From contig RMBW01000003.1 of NCBI GenBank assembly GCA_004009845.1, positions 558,001 to 622,000 of the forward strand: a stretch of 64,000 bases of DNA, given 5' to 3'. Shown in pieces: positions 36,546-48,858 of the stretch. The translations under genes and the position numbers were made by a program. This DNA is from Davidsoniella eucalypti (lineage: Eukaryota; Ascomycota; Sordariomycetes; Microascales; Ceratocystidaceae). Below the pieces are notes generated by a model. That model was given only the letters and a program-made list of their open reading frames with translations. It had not been told where the DNA came from and did no database searches. Each line of letters opens with the position of its first letter. Position 1 is the stretch's first letter.

Positions 36546-37143
36546 ACTATTGCCTCCTATCAAATCTGACAGCTTGGTGACCTGAGTCCGAAATTTAATT
36601 GGCTTCATGGCGAGCTCTCATTTGGCTGAACCTTGGAAATTTCATTGATTATTTTTCTTTGCAACTACAAACAAAACCGCTTTAAGCTGCCAAACTTAAA
36701 CAAGCCCCCCCTTCGACGACGTGTATCCTTTTTTTTCTTCCCGTCTAACGACCCTTTTTTCTTACTTTTCCACTTTGCGACGCCGCCCTTATCTTCCTTC
36801 TTCTAATATCACCTGTCTATACCGTCAACAAACTCAGGCTCGACACCTGTAACGCCGATTCATCCGTCGATCGATAAACAACTCCATACTGACCGCATCT
36901 TATCCGCCCGAGGTTCTCCAGTTCGGTTTCGACGCTCGATAACCAACCCCAGCCAAAACATACCATCCTATTCCATCGATCCTATCCCATTGATCTGTTC
37001 GATTGATCAAGGACAGCCCCTCTTCAACGTCCAGCTTCGCTTCCGGTATACAGACGCTCTTTTGCGAGACGGACGCCTGATCTCCCTTGTCATAGACTTG
37101 TCATAGACTCGCCCTAGATTCACACACCAGATCGCCTCTCACA

Positions 37144-38189
37144 ATGGCTGCCCGGCAAACACGAAGCAAGACGGCGCAAGCCGAGGCTGCTGCTGCCTCC
37201 GAGTCCTCCACCTCCGCCGCCCCGGTCGAGAATATCTTCCTCTTCTACCCCAACCTGATCGGTGAGTAGTTGTTACTTCGTCCGCGTCCGCTGCTCCCAG
37301 GAAATGCCGCCCTGGATGGCCCGGCTGTGAACAAGCCCCTCCATACTAACCCCGCTGTCCTTGTCTCAGGTTACTTCCGCATTGTCCTCGCCGTCGCCGC
37401 CCTGTACTACATGCCACTGCACCCACGCACTTGCTGTCTCCTCTACAGCATCTCGTGCCTGCTAGATGCCCTTGATGGCTATGCTGCCCGCTACTTTGAC
37501 CAGTCGACACGCTTCGGTGCCGTGCTGGACATGGTCACCGATCGCTGCACTACCACGTGCCTGCTTGTCTTCCTGAGCATGGCATTCCCCCGCTGGGCCA
37601 TTATCGGCCAGATCCTTATCTCGCTTGATCTGGCTAGCCACTACATGCACATGTATGCTACTTTGGCTGTCGGTGGCTCGGACAAGAGCCACAAGAAGAT
37701 CGAAAGCAACAACTGGCTGCTGAAGCTTTACTACCACAACAAGGTACTACTTCGTCCCTACATCCCCATCCTTCCGTATTGTAGAATTCGTTGCTAACAA
37801 CTGTTGTACAGAATGTTCTGTTCACCGTCTGCCTCATGAACGAGCTGTTCTTTATTGCTGTTTACCTGCTCTCCTTCTCGTCGCCTCTTCTGTCGCCTCA
37901 GCTGCTGCAGACTGAGGTAGCTGCCGTCAATGACCTGGATATGACTTCCCAGGTCAACACCTCGATTCTGCGCCAGATCTTCCCCGACCCATACAGTGCT
38001 GCGGCTCTCGAGGTTGCTCGCGCTAACAAGATGGACTCAACCATTCCATGGATCATTGCCGGCATCTGCCTGCCTGTTATGGCCCTGAAGCAATGGCTCA
38101 ACATTGTCCAGCTGGTCAAGGCCAGCAAGGACCTGGCTGCTCTTGACGTTGCTGCTCGCGCTAACCGCCATGTGCAAAAGTCTGAGTAA
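37144..38189 (+). CDS. pis1: Phosphatidylinositol synthase (CDP-DAG-inositol transferase)
   Basis: It makes phosphatidylinositol from CDP-diacylglycerol and myo-inositol in the ER membrane, the entry to all phosphoinositides. Exons 37144-37261, 37370-37743 and 37812-38189 give 289 residues. Introns of 108 and 68 bp have normal GT-AG ends; the first has an ATACTAAC branch site. The CDP-alcohol phosphotransferase signature is complete: Asp72, Asp75-Gly76, Ala79-Arg80, Gly89, Asp93 and Asp97. FLFYPNLIGYFR before it is typical of Pis1. Several hydrophobic segments follow, including IPWIIAGICLPVMALK near the C-terminus. The Ala/Ser/Thr-rich first 28 residues and a loop near 210-235 are extra relative to the 220-residue yeast enzyme. 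Confidence 0.96.
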
Positions 38190-39472
38190 AAGAATGCATA
38201 CCGTCTAGACAACTGTTGCTTATACAGAAGTTATTATGGCACAGTTGTTGTTGGACGTGGGGTCGATGCGCCAGCTTTTGATCTGGTCGCGTAATGCTTG
38301 GCTTGTTAGCATGGAAAGCAAGATCTCTGTCTGTGATACCTGGGAACCCTTTACTAGCTCTTTGCTTTATTTCAGTGAAGCAGGTATACCCTAGTCCCCA
38401 TTTTTGGTTCCTGTCAACTTGAGTTTGTTGATATGGCTTGTCTTACTCAGACAAAGACATTGTGTCACAGGCAGGATTGATCTTGTTCACATATACACAC
38501 ACCTTTAGTAGTGAAAGCTTAGGTAGATATGAGGTCTTGACTAGAAGAAGCTTGATACAGACAATATCATTCGTACAGGCCAAATCCGAGCCATGAGTCC
38601 CCCCCTATAGTTCTCATCAGCTAGATCTATGAACATAAAGCGGCCTTTTCTATAACGAATATCATCTGGCCGGCCTATCTGGGCTTTTCTTGTTTAATTT
38701 CTTCTGTGGCTTACTATTTCTTCCATCTTTCCCCTTCATTTTATCCATTCTTCGACTTCCCAGTTGTTCTTCTTTCGTCTCTCATCCCATATATCCTGTT
38801 TATTATAATACCACCGGAGGGGTATATCACCCTACACTCTTGCGTATCGGCATCTCTCTGCCTTCGTTCAATATTTGACGACGGGATAGAAGATGCTGTT
38901 GACCGCTATGCCCTTTATCACCTAGTGTCTTCTTTTTTCTTTTTTTTTTTGGCTAACAATTGTCGACCTATCTCTTCTCACACATTTACCCATTATCATC
39001 ATCACATTATTATTTTTATTATACTTTTTTTCCCCCCATAACTTTATATTGTTTGTATTTGTTACCCTTTTCTTACCCCACATCTTCCCTTCTTTGTTGT
39101 TCTATTCTTTTCTTTTTAAACTTCTTTATTCGTCATGTCTTAACAGATTTCCTGTCTAGAATAATATGGTTTTAATATCATTAGACTTTCTTTGTAAGAA
39201 GAAAATAATAAAATTATGTATAAAAACACTAATTGTCTTGATTTTAAAAAAAGGAGTAAAAGTAGTGATCATGTGAACTTGAATTGAGAATAACTCATAG
39301 TGTATAACTTGCTTTAATTGAATGAAATATTTGGAAAAATATGAACTTATATACTACACGTAGATGACTACTATTTTTTTTATACAGTTTCCTACTCGAA
39401 GATCATCTTCACATCATTACAATCCTAGCATTCAAGATAAGATATGATTAATATGATATACTAAGAACACAG
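38190..39472. other. Convergent 3' region between pis1 and fet3
   Basis: 1.28 kb, AT-rich, with long T-rich tracts around 38.93-39.13 kb. It presumably carries both 3' UTRs. No gene was seen. Confidence 0.55.
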
Positions 39473-41405
39473 TTACTCAGCAGAAGATAGAATCGGCACC
39501 TGCTCTGCACTCTGCGAAGTACCAGCAACCGCAGTGCTGAAGCCCTCACCATCAACATTATCCGAAGACGGAATTGTTGCGTATCCTCTCTCATTGATGA
39601 CTTCATCGCGCACGAGTTTATGCTCTAGGGGTTCTGACAGGCCATACCATGCCACAACAGTCAAGCCTAGCATACCCATGATACTGGTAAAGCCAAGGGC
39701 GATCCAGCCCTTGGGTGTGAAGCCCTCCGGCAGCGATGGCGGCGGTCTGCGTTGGCCCGAAAGATCGAGGAAATCGACTGCATTACCGGCCGCGTTACCC
39801 TTGGTGCGTACGCCGATAGTCTCGCAGACGGCAAGGTGATCATCTGGGATAGAGATGGTCTTTTGTAAGTCGAGGGGTGCCTCGACGAAGGTGGCGACCA
39901 AACCGGAGGTTACGTGCCATTCGATGTGGCAGTGGAAGAACCAGATACCCGGATTATCGGCAACGAAACGAATCACCACGTTACCTTCGGGCCAAACGAC
40001 GACGGTGTCGCGACGAACGGGTATCTGAATGAGATCTTCTTCGCTGAGATCCTCGTCGGCGAACGTACCGGCTTCTTCTTCCGACCGGTGCACGATTTGG
40101 AACTCGTGGCCGTGGAGGTGGAATGGATGCTTGCCGGTGTCTAAATTGTTAAGTACGATTTCTACGACTTCGCCCTTTTCGAGAATGAAAGGGTTGGTGT
40201 ACTCGCCGTAGATGCGGGCATCGGTTGCAAGTTCACCAGCAGAAAGTGCAGTGTAGAGTGATGGCACACGTGGGGGTTGGTATGTGATGTTGTTGAAGAA
40301 GGCGTAGTTGGCACCGTCTAGAAGATTGTCCATCATCACGTCCAACTGCACACGGCGGGCAACGTTGCCGAAGATAGGCTTCTCGTCATAGGGTACGAGG
40401 TTGATATCATCGAAGAAGTCAAACTCGGCTATTTCAGCAGGCTTTGGTAAGGACTTGGCAGCATCATAGACGAGCCAGCCGGTCACATTGTAATTGAGGT
40501 CAGCGGGTAGCACATCAAAGAGCTCGGTGTCCATGCTGGCCATGATAGGGAAGTTGGAACTGGCAGACGCTTTAGTGGTCAGCAGCACACCGTAGCGTTG
40601 AGCCACAGAAAGGTAGAGCATGTCTGCCTTGGTGGGCTTAGTGTACTGTCCATCTACCTCGACGATCTGCATATCGTGACCCTCGAACCAGACATACTGG
40701 GCAGCCAGTGCACCCATATTGATGAGCCGCACTAGATAGGTCTTGCCAGGCTGGACGGGAACTTGCAGATTCTGGGTGTCATTGATCAGGGCAGCTTGCG
40801 GCACAGGTTCGGCACCGGATGGGTTGAACTTGGTGAGGAACTGCGGGTTGAGCGCCTTGACCGAGTCATGATACCAGTCGGAGAGAGTCAGCACAATCTC
40901 TTCGTCGTACTGACCCAGGAAGGGACTGGCGGGATCGTGTATGATTAGCGGCCCGCGCAGACCATCGGGGTACTGGCCCTTGTGGTGAGAATGGTACCAA
41001 TAGGTGCCGGGTTGTTGAAGCTACGAGAACATGTCAGTACTAAGGTGACGGACGTTTATGAGGGAGAGAGAGCCCTACAGTGAAGCGGTATGTGAACTTG
41101 CCGCCAGGAGGAATTGCGCACTGCGTGACCTGTGTCGGGCCGTCCATGTGGACAGTTCCGTTCATGAATAGGCCATGGAAATGCAGAGCCGTGGACTGGT
41201 TCTTGAGATCGTTTGTGACGTTGATGATAACCTCATCGCCGACAGTGCCGACGATGGCGGGAATCGGCCATTCGCCGTTGATGCCAATAACGGAGCGCTC
41301 AAAGGCATTGTCGGGATTGGCCTGCGTCCAGCCGATATGGAAGTCGTACGAGACGGTCTTGGCCATGACCAGCGAGGCCGTTGCTAGCAGCGAAAGCAGC
41401 AGCAT
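39473..41405 (-). CDS. fet3: Multicopper ferroxidase Fet3
   Basis: It oxidises Fe2+ to Fe3+ at the outer face of the plasma membrane so that Ftr1 can import it. Exons 41405-41079 and 41020-39473 (58 bp GTAGGG-donor intron) give 624 residues. A signal peptide (about 1-15, ending VMA) is followed by TVSYDFHIGW, as in Fet3. Copper ligands are present in HFHG (75-78), WYHSHH (117-122), HPFHLHGH (407-414) and HCHIEWH (472-478), the last supplying the Cys and His of the type 1 site. GPTQVTQCAIPPG is the usual family block. One membrane helix near 546-570 anchors the enzyme, with a cytosolic tail of about 50 residues. It is divergently transcribed from ftr1, which is its obligate partner. Confidence 0.96.
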
Positions 41406-41863
41406 TTTGTATTTTGTAGCGCTTCTTTATATACTGGTAATGCGTGTATATATGGCTGTGAATGGTTTGCGACACATCTGCTGGTCGGACCGCAACTCCC
41501 TTTTTTTTATTTATTAGATTTTATACTGGATCAACTTACGTAGCCCTGGGGAGCAACAAGGCCGACGTTTGTTGAGGCGGCGAAGAAAAAAAAGAGAATG
41601 AAGGTTTTGATGGTTGACGAAAATATAAAGCAAGGCAAAGAAATCTTTCTTTTTTTCTATGCCAGTAAGTTGAAACTGAAATCAGGAAGGTGCGTCCAGA
41701 GCTCCAAGTCCCAACTCAGCAGGCGCGTCGCGAAATGGATTCGTGAGCTGACTCAGCTATTTCAACACTATTTTTCTCCGTCAAAGCCTTGTTTGAGGCA
41801 CAAAAAGGGCGATGGAAATAAAAAAATCAAGGATAGGAAAAAAATGTCACGACGCTGGATGGC

Positions 41864-41872
41864 TTATCAGAT
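41864..41872 (-). promoter_or_regulatory. Candidate SreA/Fep1-type GATA site
   Basis: TTATCAGAT on the + strand is ATCTGATAA on the - strand. This matches the ATCWGATAA core recognised by fungal iron-regulatory GATA factors (SreA, SRE, Fep1, Urbs1). It lies 459 bp upstream of the fet3 ATG, oriented towards fet3. Confidence 0.55.
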
Positions 41873-42960
41873 CTCCCTACAGGAGATAATCAGGACAGGT
41901 ACCGACATGCAGTGTATTTTTGACATGCATGCAGAATTTACGAGAACAGAAACTTCGGGCGCATCAGGAGAAATATGAAAGGGCAAATTTTTGGATTGCA
42001 GTGGCCTGTTTATTTATCCTGTATCTTGCTGTATATGTATGTTTAAGTTTTTTGTCGGTTGCAGAATGAACTGTGGATATCGATGGTCTAGAGGCGGACA
42101 GGAAGATGGGAGGCTGAATATTAGTGGGCTGTTTACAGTTTACAGGACAGGCTTGATAGGCTAAAGACCATCGGGTCAGTTAGTGGTTGATACATATACT
42201 AGAATAGTTGGCCAAGACAAGCAGAGACCATCCCGCATACGCCGTTTATTTTGACCGATACTTTCAATTATTTGTATATAATAGAAATACGCATCTTGGC
42301 AAGAATAGCCGTGAACGGCCACAGGATCGCTGATTGATTAGATCATGAGGCCGACTTTGCACAAGTCATTGGTAGGCTGCTATCCACTTAGGTGGCCTGA
42401 CAGAGGGCCCTTTTTTCTTTAGTATTGTTTCCAGGCTAAGAAACTTAACTTAGATGGAACGGGTTAGGTTAGGTTGGACGCCACTGAGAAATAGCGAATA
42501 ATAATGGCAAAGGACTCTGTAAATAGTGCTGTTATGGATCATGTATATTTCTAATGCCCGGCTGTCAGGCCTGCTAGGAGAGGCGTAGCTATGCCTATGA
42601 TGTGCCTGTCGCCGCCGCCGAGCAAATAGAAACAACATGCCAAGATCACGAGGCACATACAACTGTTATGTAAAGAGTGGAAGCGACCGAATACGACAAA
42701 AGCTTCTGGACGAGGGTTGGTCGGGATAACGTGGTTAGTTCTTGTCTGGCATACGAACCATCTCCAATGGTTCGATGGATAGAATCAATAGGATTCCCGC
42801 AGGATTCCTTAATCCTCTAATGTGTCTAGATCAGAATGCCGCAAGAGCTACAGGATTGGGTTAAACATAACTATATAGTCGTGAAGCATAGCGTTGGGGG
42901 CTTTTTATGTTTACATTCTGGGGGCTTAGGATAAAAGTGGGCCTTAGCGACTGGGAGATG

Positions 42961-42969
42961 ATCTGATAA
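42961..42969 (+). promoter_or_regulatory. Candidate SreA/Fep1-type GATA site
   Basis: ATCTGATAA is on the + strand, 504 bp upstream of the ftr1 ATG and oriented towards ftr1. About one ATCWGATAA is expected per 64 kb on both strands, so two in one 2 kb iron-gene promoter is suggestive. Confidence 0.55.
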
Positions 42970-43473
42970 GATTTTGCTGCTCGAAAAAAAAAGTATTCTT
43001 TTTTTTTGGGCGTTTCTGACAACTGCGTGCTTTGTGACAAACGTTCGTGAAGAGAAAGGACCCGCTTGTTGGACCTGAATTTATTTTCGGCGAAGAAACC
43101 CAAAGCCGATCCATGCTTCCCTTTCTTCTTTTTTTCTCTTCTGTCGCAACAAAAATTGGAGGATCGGGAAACTTTGCGCCGCGGGCGTTTTCTTTTTTTC
43201 TACTTTTTTCTGTTATTGGGCTTGAGCATCAACCTTCAGACAAGCTTTTGCCATAACCTGGACTAGGTAGTTGCCTATGGGCGCAGAAGCTTTCGGTTTT
43301 CTTCTTCTTCGCAGAGGCAATTGCTTCGCTTTTCCACCATCCACTTCATGTGAGATCTTCTAGAACATCGTTCTTCTTCTCCCTTTATATTTAATCATTC
43401 TCTTTTCTTCCTTTCCACATCCATCGAACCCGAATCGCCTCACGATAATTTTTTTCACTGCCATTTGCCCGAC

Positions 43474-44748
43474 ATGGCCGAGCTCGAGCTCTTTTCCGTG
43501 CCGGTTTTCCTGCTGATCTTCCGCGAAACGCTAGAGACGGCAATTATAGTCTCCGTGCTGCTGGCGTTCCTTAAGCAAACACTTGATGTGCCCGATGCCG
43601 ACCCTGCGCTATACAATTCACTGCGTCGACAAGTACGTATCCGAGAGGCAATTTCTAGGTGCAACTTTTGCTTGAACTTAGCTAACTGATCGCTTGCTTA
43701 TAGGTCTGGACCGGTACAGCAGCCGGCTTTTCCATCTGCCTCTTCATCGCCGGTGCTGTCGTCACGGCCTTTTACTCCTGGAATAACACTACATGGGACC
43801 AGAACGAACTGTACTACGAATGCTTCTTCTCTCTCTTCGCTTCTCTAATGATCACTTTGATGGGCGCTGCTCTGCTGCGCGTTGGTAAGATGCAGGCTAA
43901 ATGGCGTGTCAAGTTAGCCAAGGCCATCAGCGCTCCGGTCGCTGTTGGTGACGGTGGCTGGATAGGCCGTATGCTGGAAAAGTACGCCATGTTCACTCTG
44001 CCATTTGTGACGGTGCTGCGCGAGGGTGTCGAGGCCATTGTGTTCGTGGCCGGTGTCTCGTTCTCCACCCCGCCGTCGTCTGTGCCGCTGGCAGCTCTGG
44101 CCGGTGTGGCCTTTGGCTCGCTGACCGGCTACGGTCTATACAGAGGTGGATCGGGTGCGCGTCTACAACAGTTCTTGGTAGCATCTACCTGCCTACTCTA
44201 CATGGTTGGCGCGGGCCTATTCACCAGAGCCATCTGGTACTTTGAACAGCAGAAGTGGAACGAGGCTATTGGCGGCGAGGCCCAGGAGTTGGGTACTGGC
44301 CCTGGTTCGTATGATATCGACAAGAGCCTGTGGCACATTAATGTAAGTCATGATCCATCTTACTTTCCGTATATCGGAGTACTAACTATCTATATAGTGC
44401 TGCAGCCCACAGTTTGAAGGCGGTGGCGGTTGGGGTGTGTTGAACGCTCTGACTGGCTGGACCAACTCAGCCACGTACAACTCTGTGCTGGCTTACAACA
44501 TGTACTGGGTATTTGTGATTAGCATGTTCCTAGTTCTGCGTTTCAAGGAGTTGCATGGCCGTCTGCCGTTCACAAAGAAGAAGGTCGTTGCTGGCCACGC
44601 TTCTACTGATATCGACAACGAAGCTGATGCTAATGCGGATGCTGAGGCTGACTCTGATACCGAGACTGAGCCACGCACCAGCAGAGACTCTACTCGTGCT
44701 CTGCTCACTAAGCGTGGCAAGAGCACCGAACGTGAGATCTCTATTTGA
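43474..44748 (+). CDS. ftr1: High-affinity iron permease Ftr1
   Basis: It imports the Fe3+ made by Fet3 across the plasma membrane. Exons 43474-43632, 43704-44342 and 44398-44748 give 382 residues. Introns of 71 and 55 bp have GTACGT and GTAAGT donors and TAG acceptors. Both REXXE iron-binding motifs are intact: RETLE (17-21) in the first membrane helix and REGVE (159-163). The protein has about seven hydrophobic helices. The GGGGWGVLNALTGWTNSATY block before the last helix is characteristic of ascomycete Ftr1. The cytosolic tail is acidic and repetitive (Asp/Ala/Glu) and ends with Ser/Arg. The ATG at 43474 places the first motif at the usual position. Its divergent neighbour is fet3. Confidence 0.97.
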
Positions 44749-44995
44749 TTGCGATCACACTTGGAGAAATGTGTTGGTGACTGGGGAATCTGATACGAAT
44801 CTAGGAATCAGTTGGTATTGTTGAAAATAGGCATTAGAAATTTGAGTAGACAACGACATACTCTGTACATTATAGTCGAAACATGGCACTTTATTTATAT
44901 TACTACAATCAAAAGAGCCAGTAAGTACGTGGCTAATCATAAACGCAATGACTATACTACCTATATCCGTGCAGTTCTTTTGGGTATATGTGAAT

Positions 44996-46975
44996 CTAAT
45001 CATCAAAGCCGCCAAACTCTCCATCCTTTGCCTTCTTCGACACTTCCGATTGCTGGAGATTTTGCTGTCTAATTTTCTCCAGCATGGCCCCAAGCTCTAT
45101 TTTCTCCGCCTTCTCTGCATCTGTCATGGTGGCCACACGCTTAGCCTCGCCCTTCTTTTGCCGCTTCTCTCTACGTTCTGACCGTACATCTTCGCGGCCA
45201 GTCTTAGCGCTCCAGGCTTCATTGTTTTTACGCTTAGCCAATCTATTCGCCTTAGACTCTGCAGCCTTAGCACCGTTATCTGCCTTTTCTTCCTTGAGTG
45301 CTTCGAGACGCTGCTTTTCGCGCGTCTTGTCCTTGTAGGCAAAGTTATCCCAGTCGATTTCTTGGTCGAGGAGTTTATCGCCTTGCCAAGTCTTGAGTTC
45401 TGGCATGCGTGGTAAACGGAGCAAGCCCCATGCGGCGCCGAGGTCGGCCCAGTCGAGGTCTTCGGCGCGGAAGATGGACGAGGCGGCATGTTTTGTGTAG
45501 CTGCGCACCCACGAGACAAAGGCCTTTTGCGCCTTGTCGTATATTGACCGGTCCGAGCGAGCTAGTGCCCGGATCATCTCGGTAGCCTGCGCAGCTTCTT
45601 CGTCGGTGACGGTGACGCAAGGGTTCTCGAGGAGAGACACGGGAGTCTGACGGATATCAAGGAAGTCGCAGTATGTTTCTTCACGGCCGGCGTGAAGCAT
45701 GACTACGGCGAGACCTTTGCGGCCAGCACGTCCGGCACGACCGTTGCGGTGAATAAAGACCTTGGGGTCTGATGGAGGGTCTATTTGGACGACCAGATCA
45801 ACCTGGGGAATATCTAGACCACGGGCTGCGAGATCGGTGGTGAATAGAATCACTGGCGACGTAGATGTGACGAAGCGCGTGAAGTTTCTCTCACGTAGGT
45901 TGGTGGCGTGCTTGCCGTGAAGCGGGATAATGCTGAACCCCGTGGGGAGGAGTTGTGGAAGAGTGTGCTGGAAGTAGTCGACTTGGGCGCAAGTTCCCAC
46001 AAAGATGATGGTCTTCTGTGGCGTCTTCTCGAGGCCAGACAGAAGCTTAGCTAAGGCCGGCAGCTTGTGACTAGCTGGAGTAGCTATGTACCGCATATCT
46101 AAAGATGCAGGGACTTTGCGATCTTCGATGATACCGCCATCTCGTAGGCTTTTCACGCGCACCGAGATCTTGACGGGGTTGCGCAAGCCCACACGGATGA
46201 TTTCGCTCACAGCTTCCGAGACAGAGGCACTGAATAGACCTGTACGACGCTGTTTAGGCAGCACACCGAGGATGCGCTGAATGTCCTGCTTGAAACCCAA
46301 GTCTAGCAGACGATCGGCTTCGTCAAGCACTAACATCTCGAACGACGTCTGAGAAACGTGCACGTGACGAGACTGTAGAAGCTCCACAAGCCGGCCAGGA
46401 GTAGAAATGATGACGTTTGGCGAAGCACGCATGAATAGGGCAAGATCGACGGCTGGTGTCACGGCACCGCCGACTAGGAGTTGCGGGACAATAACAGGAC
46501 CGGTAGAGGCAAGGCGTTTCTCTTCATTGTCGGGCTGGAGATATGGCAGCGTCTCGGCTGATTCGGGGTGGAAGGCTAGGATAGAAAGCAGTACTTGGTG
46601 AATTTGAGAAGCCAGCTCTCTTTTGGCATCGTTAGCATCGGCTGAATCGGGAGTCGGCGGCGAAGGGCCGGGCGGGCCTTACCTGGTGGGAGAGATGATG
46701 ATGGAGGCAATATTGTGCTTCTTGGTTGGTTCGCCAATGCCCAAGAGGCGCGCCACGATGGGGATCAGGAATGAGAGAGTCTTTCCTGATCCCGTGACAG
46801 CTTCGACGACAACGTCAGTTCCCTTCTTGGTGACCCATTGCGGCAGTACGCTGGCCTGGACGGCGGTCATCTTGGCGAAGCCATTGGCCTCGACATAGTC
46901 GAGAATACACGACGGCAAGGACGGCTTGATGTTCGTCCAAACACGCGGGTCTGGTCTTTTTTCTTTTGACGACAT
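44996..46975 (-). CDS. spb4: DEAD-box ATP-dependent RNA helicase Spb4
   Basis: A nucleolar helicase for late 60S pre-ribosome maturation (DDX55 group). Exons 46975-46683 and 46619-44996 give 638 residues. The 63 bp intron (GTAAGG donor, GCTAAC branch, AAAG acceptor) splits the Arg of the PTREL motif. Motif I is AVTGSGKT (59-66), Ib TPGRL (171-175), II DEAD (197-200) and III SAS rather than the common SAT. Helicase-C motifs are ARGLDIP and HRNGRAGRAGR, the Ala in the latter being usual for this group. An Spb4-type segment with WVRSYTKH and the DLGxAWGLLRLPRMPELK stretch follows, then a Lys/Glu-rich tail. The gene converges on ftr1 with only 247 bp between stop codons. Confidence 0.95.
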
Positions 46976-47751
46976 GGCTACCGGATATTGACGGTAGAAT
47001 GTAGAGGTAGGTTCTGGTTGTTCATCCTACCACACCAACAGCTTTTACGTGGGTTTTGGCGTTCTACAGGTTATGCGATCGCAATGCGACTTCAAAATTT
47101 TGGCGGAGTGATAAGATAAGACTAGTACGGTCGGTAGTAGGGCATCGTTAAAGTGGGGCATCTTATTTTTGCTGTAGTTCTTCGAATTTTGGCTAGACCT
47201 GTTATGTATTCGGACATTTTGGATCAATGACGTAGCTCTGATTACAATGTTACTCACACGACCTGGAAATAGCAGTGATTGGCGGGCTCTAGAGACATTG
47301 AAATGCCTTTATATATATATATATGTTATCGCTCAATATGGTTATGACTATTCCAACTTCGAAATCACCACGTGCAAACCGACAACGGACAATGAAGCAA
47401 CTTCCAAAGTGCATAAGGGAAGGATAAAAAGGGAGGTCGTGACACTTTATCAAGCATGTGATGAAAGTCACTATACAATCGCTGGAGTACAGCGAATAAG
47501 TGGAGAGAGCTCGACGGGCTTGTGTTTGTACGAGCTTGAATTCTAGAATTGGCAAGAGCTCGCTCTGGAAGGAACAGCGAAAGAATGAAGGACTCTGCTT
47601 GGCCCAAAAAAATAATGATAAAGAAAAAAATATAAAAATACATATGTAACAACAAGAGTGTTGACAGAGTTTTCACCATCACTTCGCCTGGGCATCCGAT
47701 TTTGCTCTTTTTGTTCTCTTACCAGGTCGGCTTTGCTTAGAAGAGAAAGAA
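46976..47751. other. Divergent promoter region of spb4 and dgk1
   Basis: 776 bp without a recognised gene. It includes GTGATAAGATAAG near 47108, a TATATATATATAT tract at about 47311-47323, and an A-rich tract near 47605-47640. Confidence 0.5.
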
Positions 47752-48858
47752 ATGCCGCCATCTTCAGCAGCAAGAGACGCTGGCTCTTCTGATACCACTG
47801 ATGCTGGTGTATGTCCAGTTACTGAGGCTGCCATAGTAGAGGCCGATACCGAGATTACTGTAGGCTTGACTTCAGTAGGTCAAGCAGCATCATTAGAAGC
47901 TGATGCTACACAGAACCAGATCTTCCAGGGTGCTCAGCACCAGCTAAGCCATCAAAATGATGAAGTCCATCCGACTACAGATACACAGCCAATGACATGC
48001 TGTGACGCCCGTCGTAATTCTGGCTCTCCTATACAGTCTGTCGGCCACAGTAATGCACTCAATCCAGGTTCAGGCGATCGTCGCAGAGATTTATTAGCAT
48101 TACAGGCGTTAGACGACGGCGCATCCTACGGGCCACGGGCATCTTTAGGCGTTAATGCTTCTAATGCCCCTACAACTAGCTGCACACACAACTACACTAC
48201 TACAGCCGAATCTAGCTCTAGCAGCATCAACAATAACTGTGGCACCACGTCAATAGTGCCGTGTGCAGAAACCGTTCCAGGTACTGTTCCAATTGCAGTT
48301 CCAGGCACCCATATTTTTCTTTTTCCTCCTCCTGCACACCACAATATCGGCCATCTGCATCCCCAGCAATCATCGTCATCATCGCTGCCGTCTATTCAAT
48401 CGCCTCGCATCACTTTAGCAGGGCCTGTCTCTACTGCCGCTGTCTCTGTCTCCGATAGCCCTCTTCCTGGTTTGACTACGGCAGCTTTTGCTCCCAAACT
48501 ACCGCAGCCCTGGTCGCTGTTCTTCTCGCTTCCGCTGCTCCATCACTGCCAGCGACCCTGCTACTGGCTTGGCACGGACAACTATAATCCAAGACCTTCT
48601 GTTGCTACTACTGCTACTACAACCACTGTTAGTTCCTTTGGCCAGCGTCCGGCCCTTCCGCCATTTGTCTCGCACCTAGTAAACTTGTGCACCAGGTCTT
48701 CTTTCCTGCACACTTCTTCTTCTTTGTCTTGTGCCCGCCGTTCTCGTCGTCGTCATTTCAGCAGGCCGTCGTCACGTTTATCCACGTTCCCTTCTTCTGC
48801 ACCTGCATCTGCATCTGCATATTCTTCAGACTCAGATTCACACACAGATTCATCAACC
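47752..48858 (+). other. 369-codon open extension upstream of the dgk1 core
   Basis: This stretch is in frame with dgk1 and has no stop from the ATG at 47752 to the conserved start at 48859. Its first part reads like a disordered protein rich in Ser, Thr, Ala, Gln and Asp. The second part (after about 48.3 kb) is pyrimidine-rich like a fungal leader. It contains a possible intron acceptor (CATTTCAG near 48762) with GTAAAC near 48679. It may be a true N-terminal extension, a 5' leader that happens to be open, or an upstream coding exon of a longer isoform. A chance opening of 369 codons is unlikely in random sequence. Confidence 0.45.

Larger units (their letters stand above)
28951..37143. other. 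8.2 kb intergenic region
   Basis: No gene is recognised. The first 0.4 kb is the ura3 promoter. Simple repeats occur at 29701-29733 and 36517-36545, with A-rich tracts near 30665-30690 and 31945-31970. A TAGGGTTAGGGTTT sits at 35681-35694. From about 36.72 kb to 37143 the + strand is pyrimidine/ACC-rich and lacks obvious open frames, as expected for the pis1 promoter and leader. Short open frames elsewhere have no recognisable content. Confidence 0.5.
41406..43473. promoter_or_regulatory. Shared divergent promoter region of fet3 and ftr1
   Basis: 2068 bp separate the two start codons, with no gene between. The region carries two exact ATCTGATAA sites (listed separately) and a TCACGATA at 43440-43447, 26 bp before the ftr1 ATG. 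The last 150 bp before ftr1 is pyrimidine-rich leader. Iron control by a GATA-type repressor is inferred from the gene pair and the sites. Confidence 0.7.
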
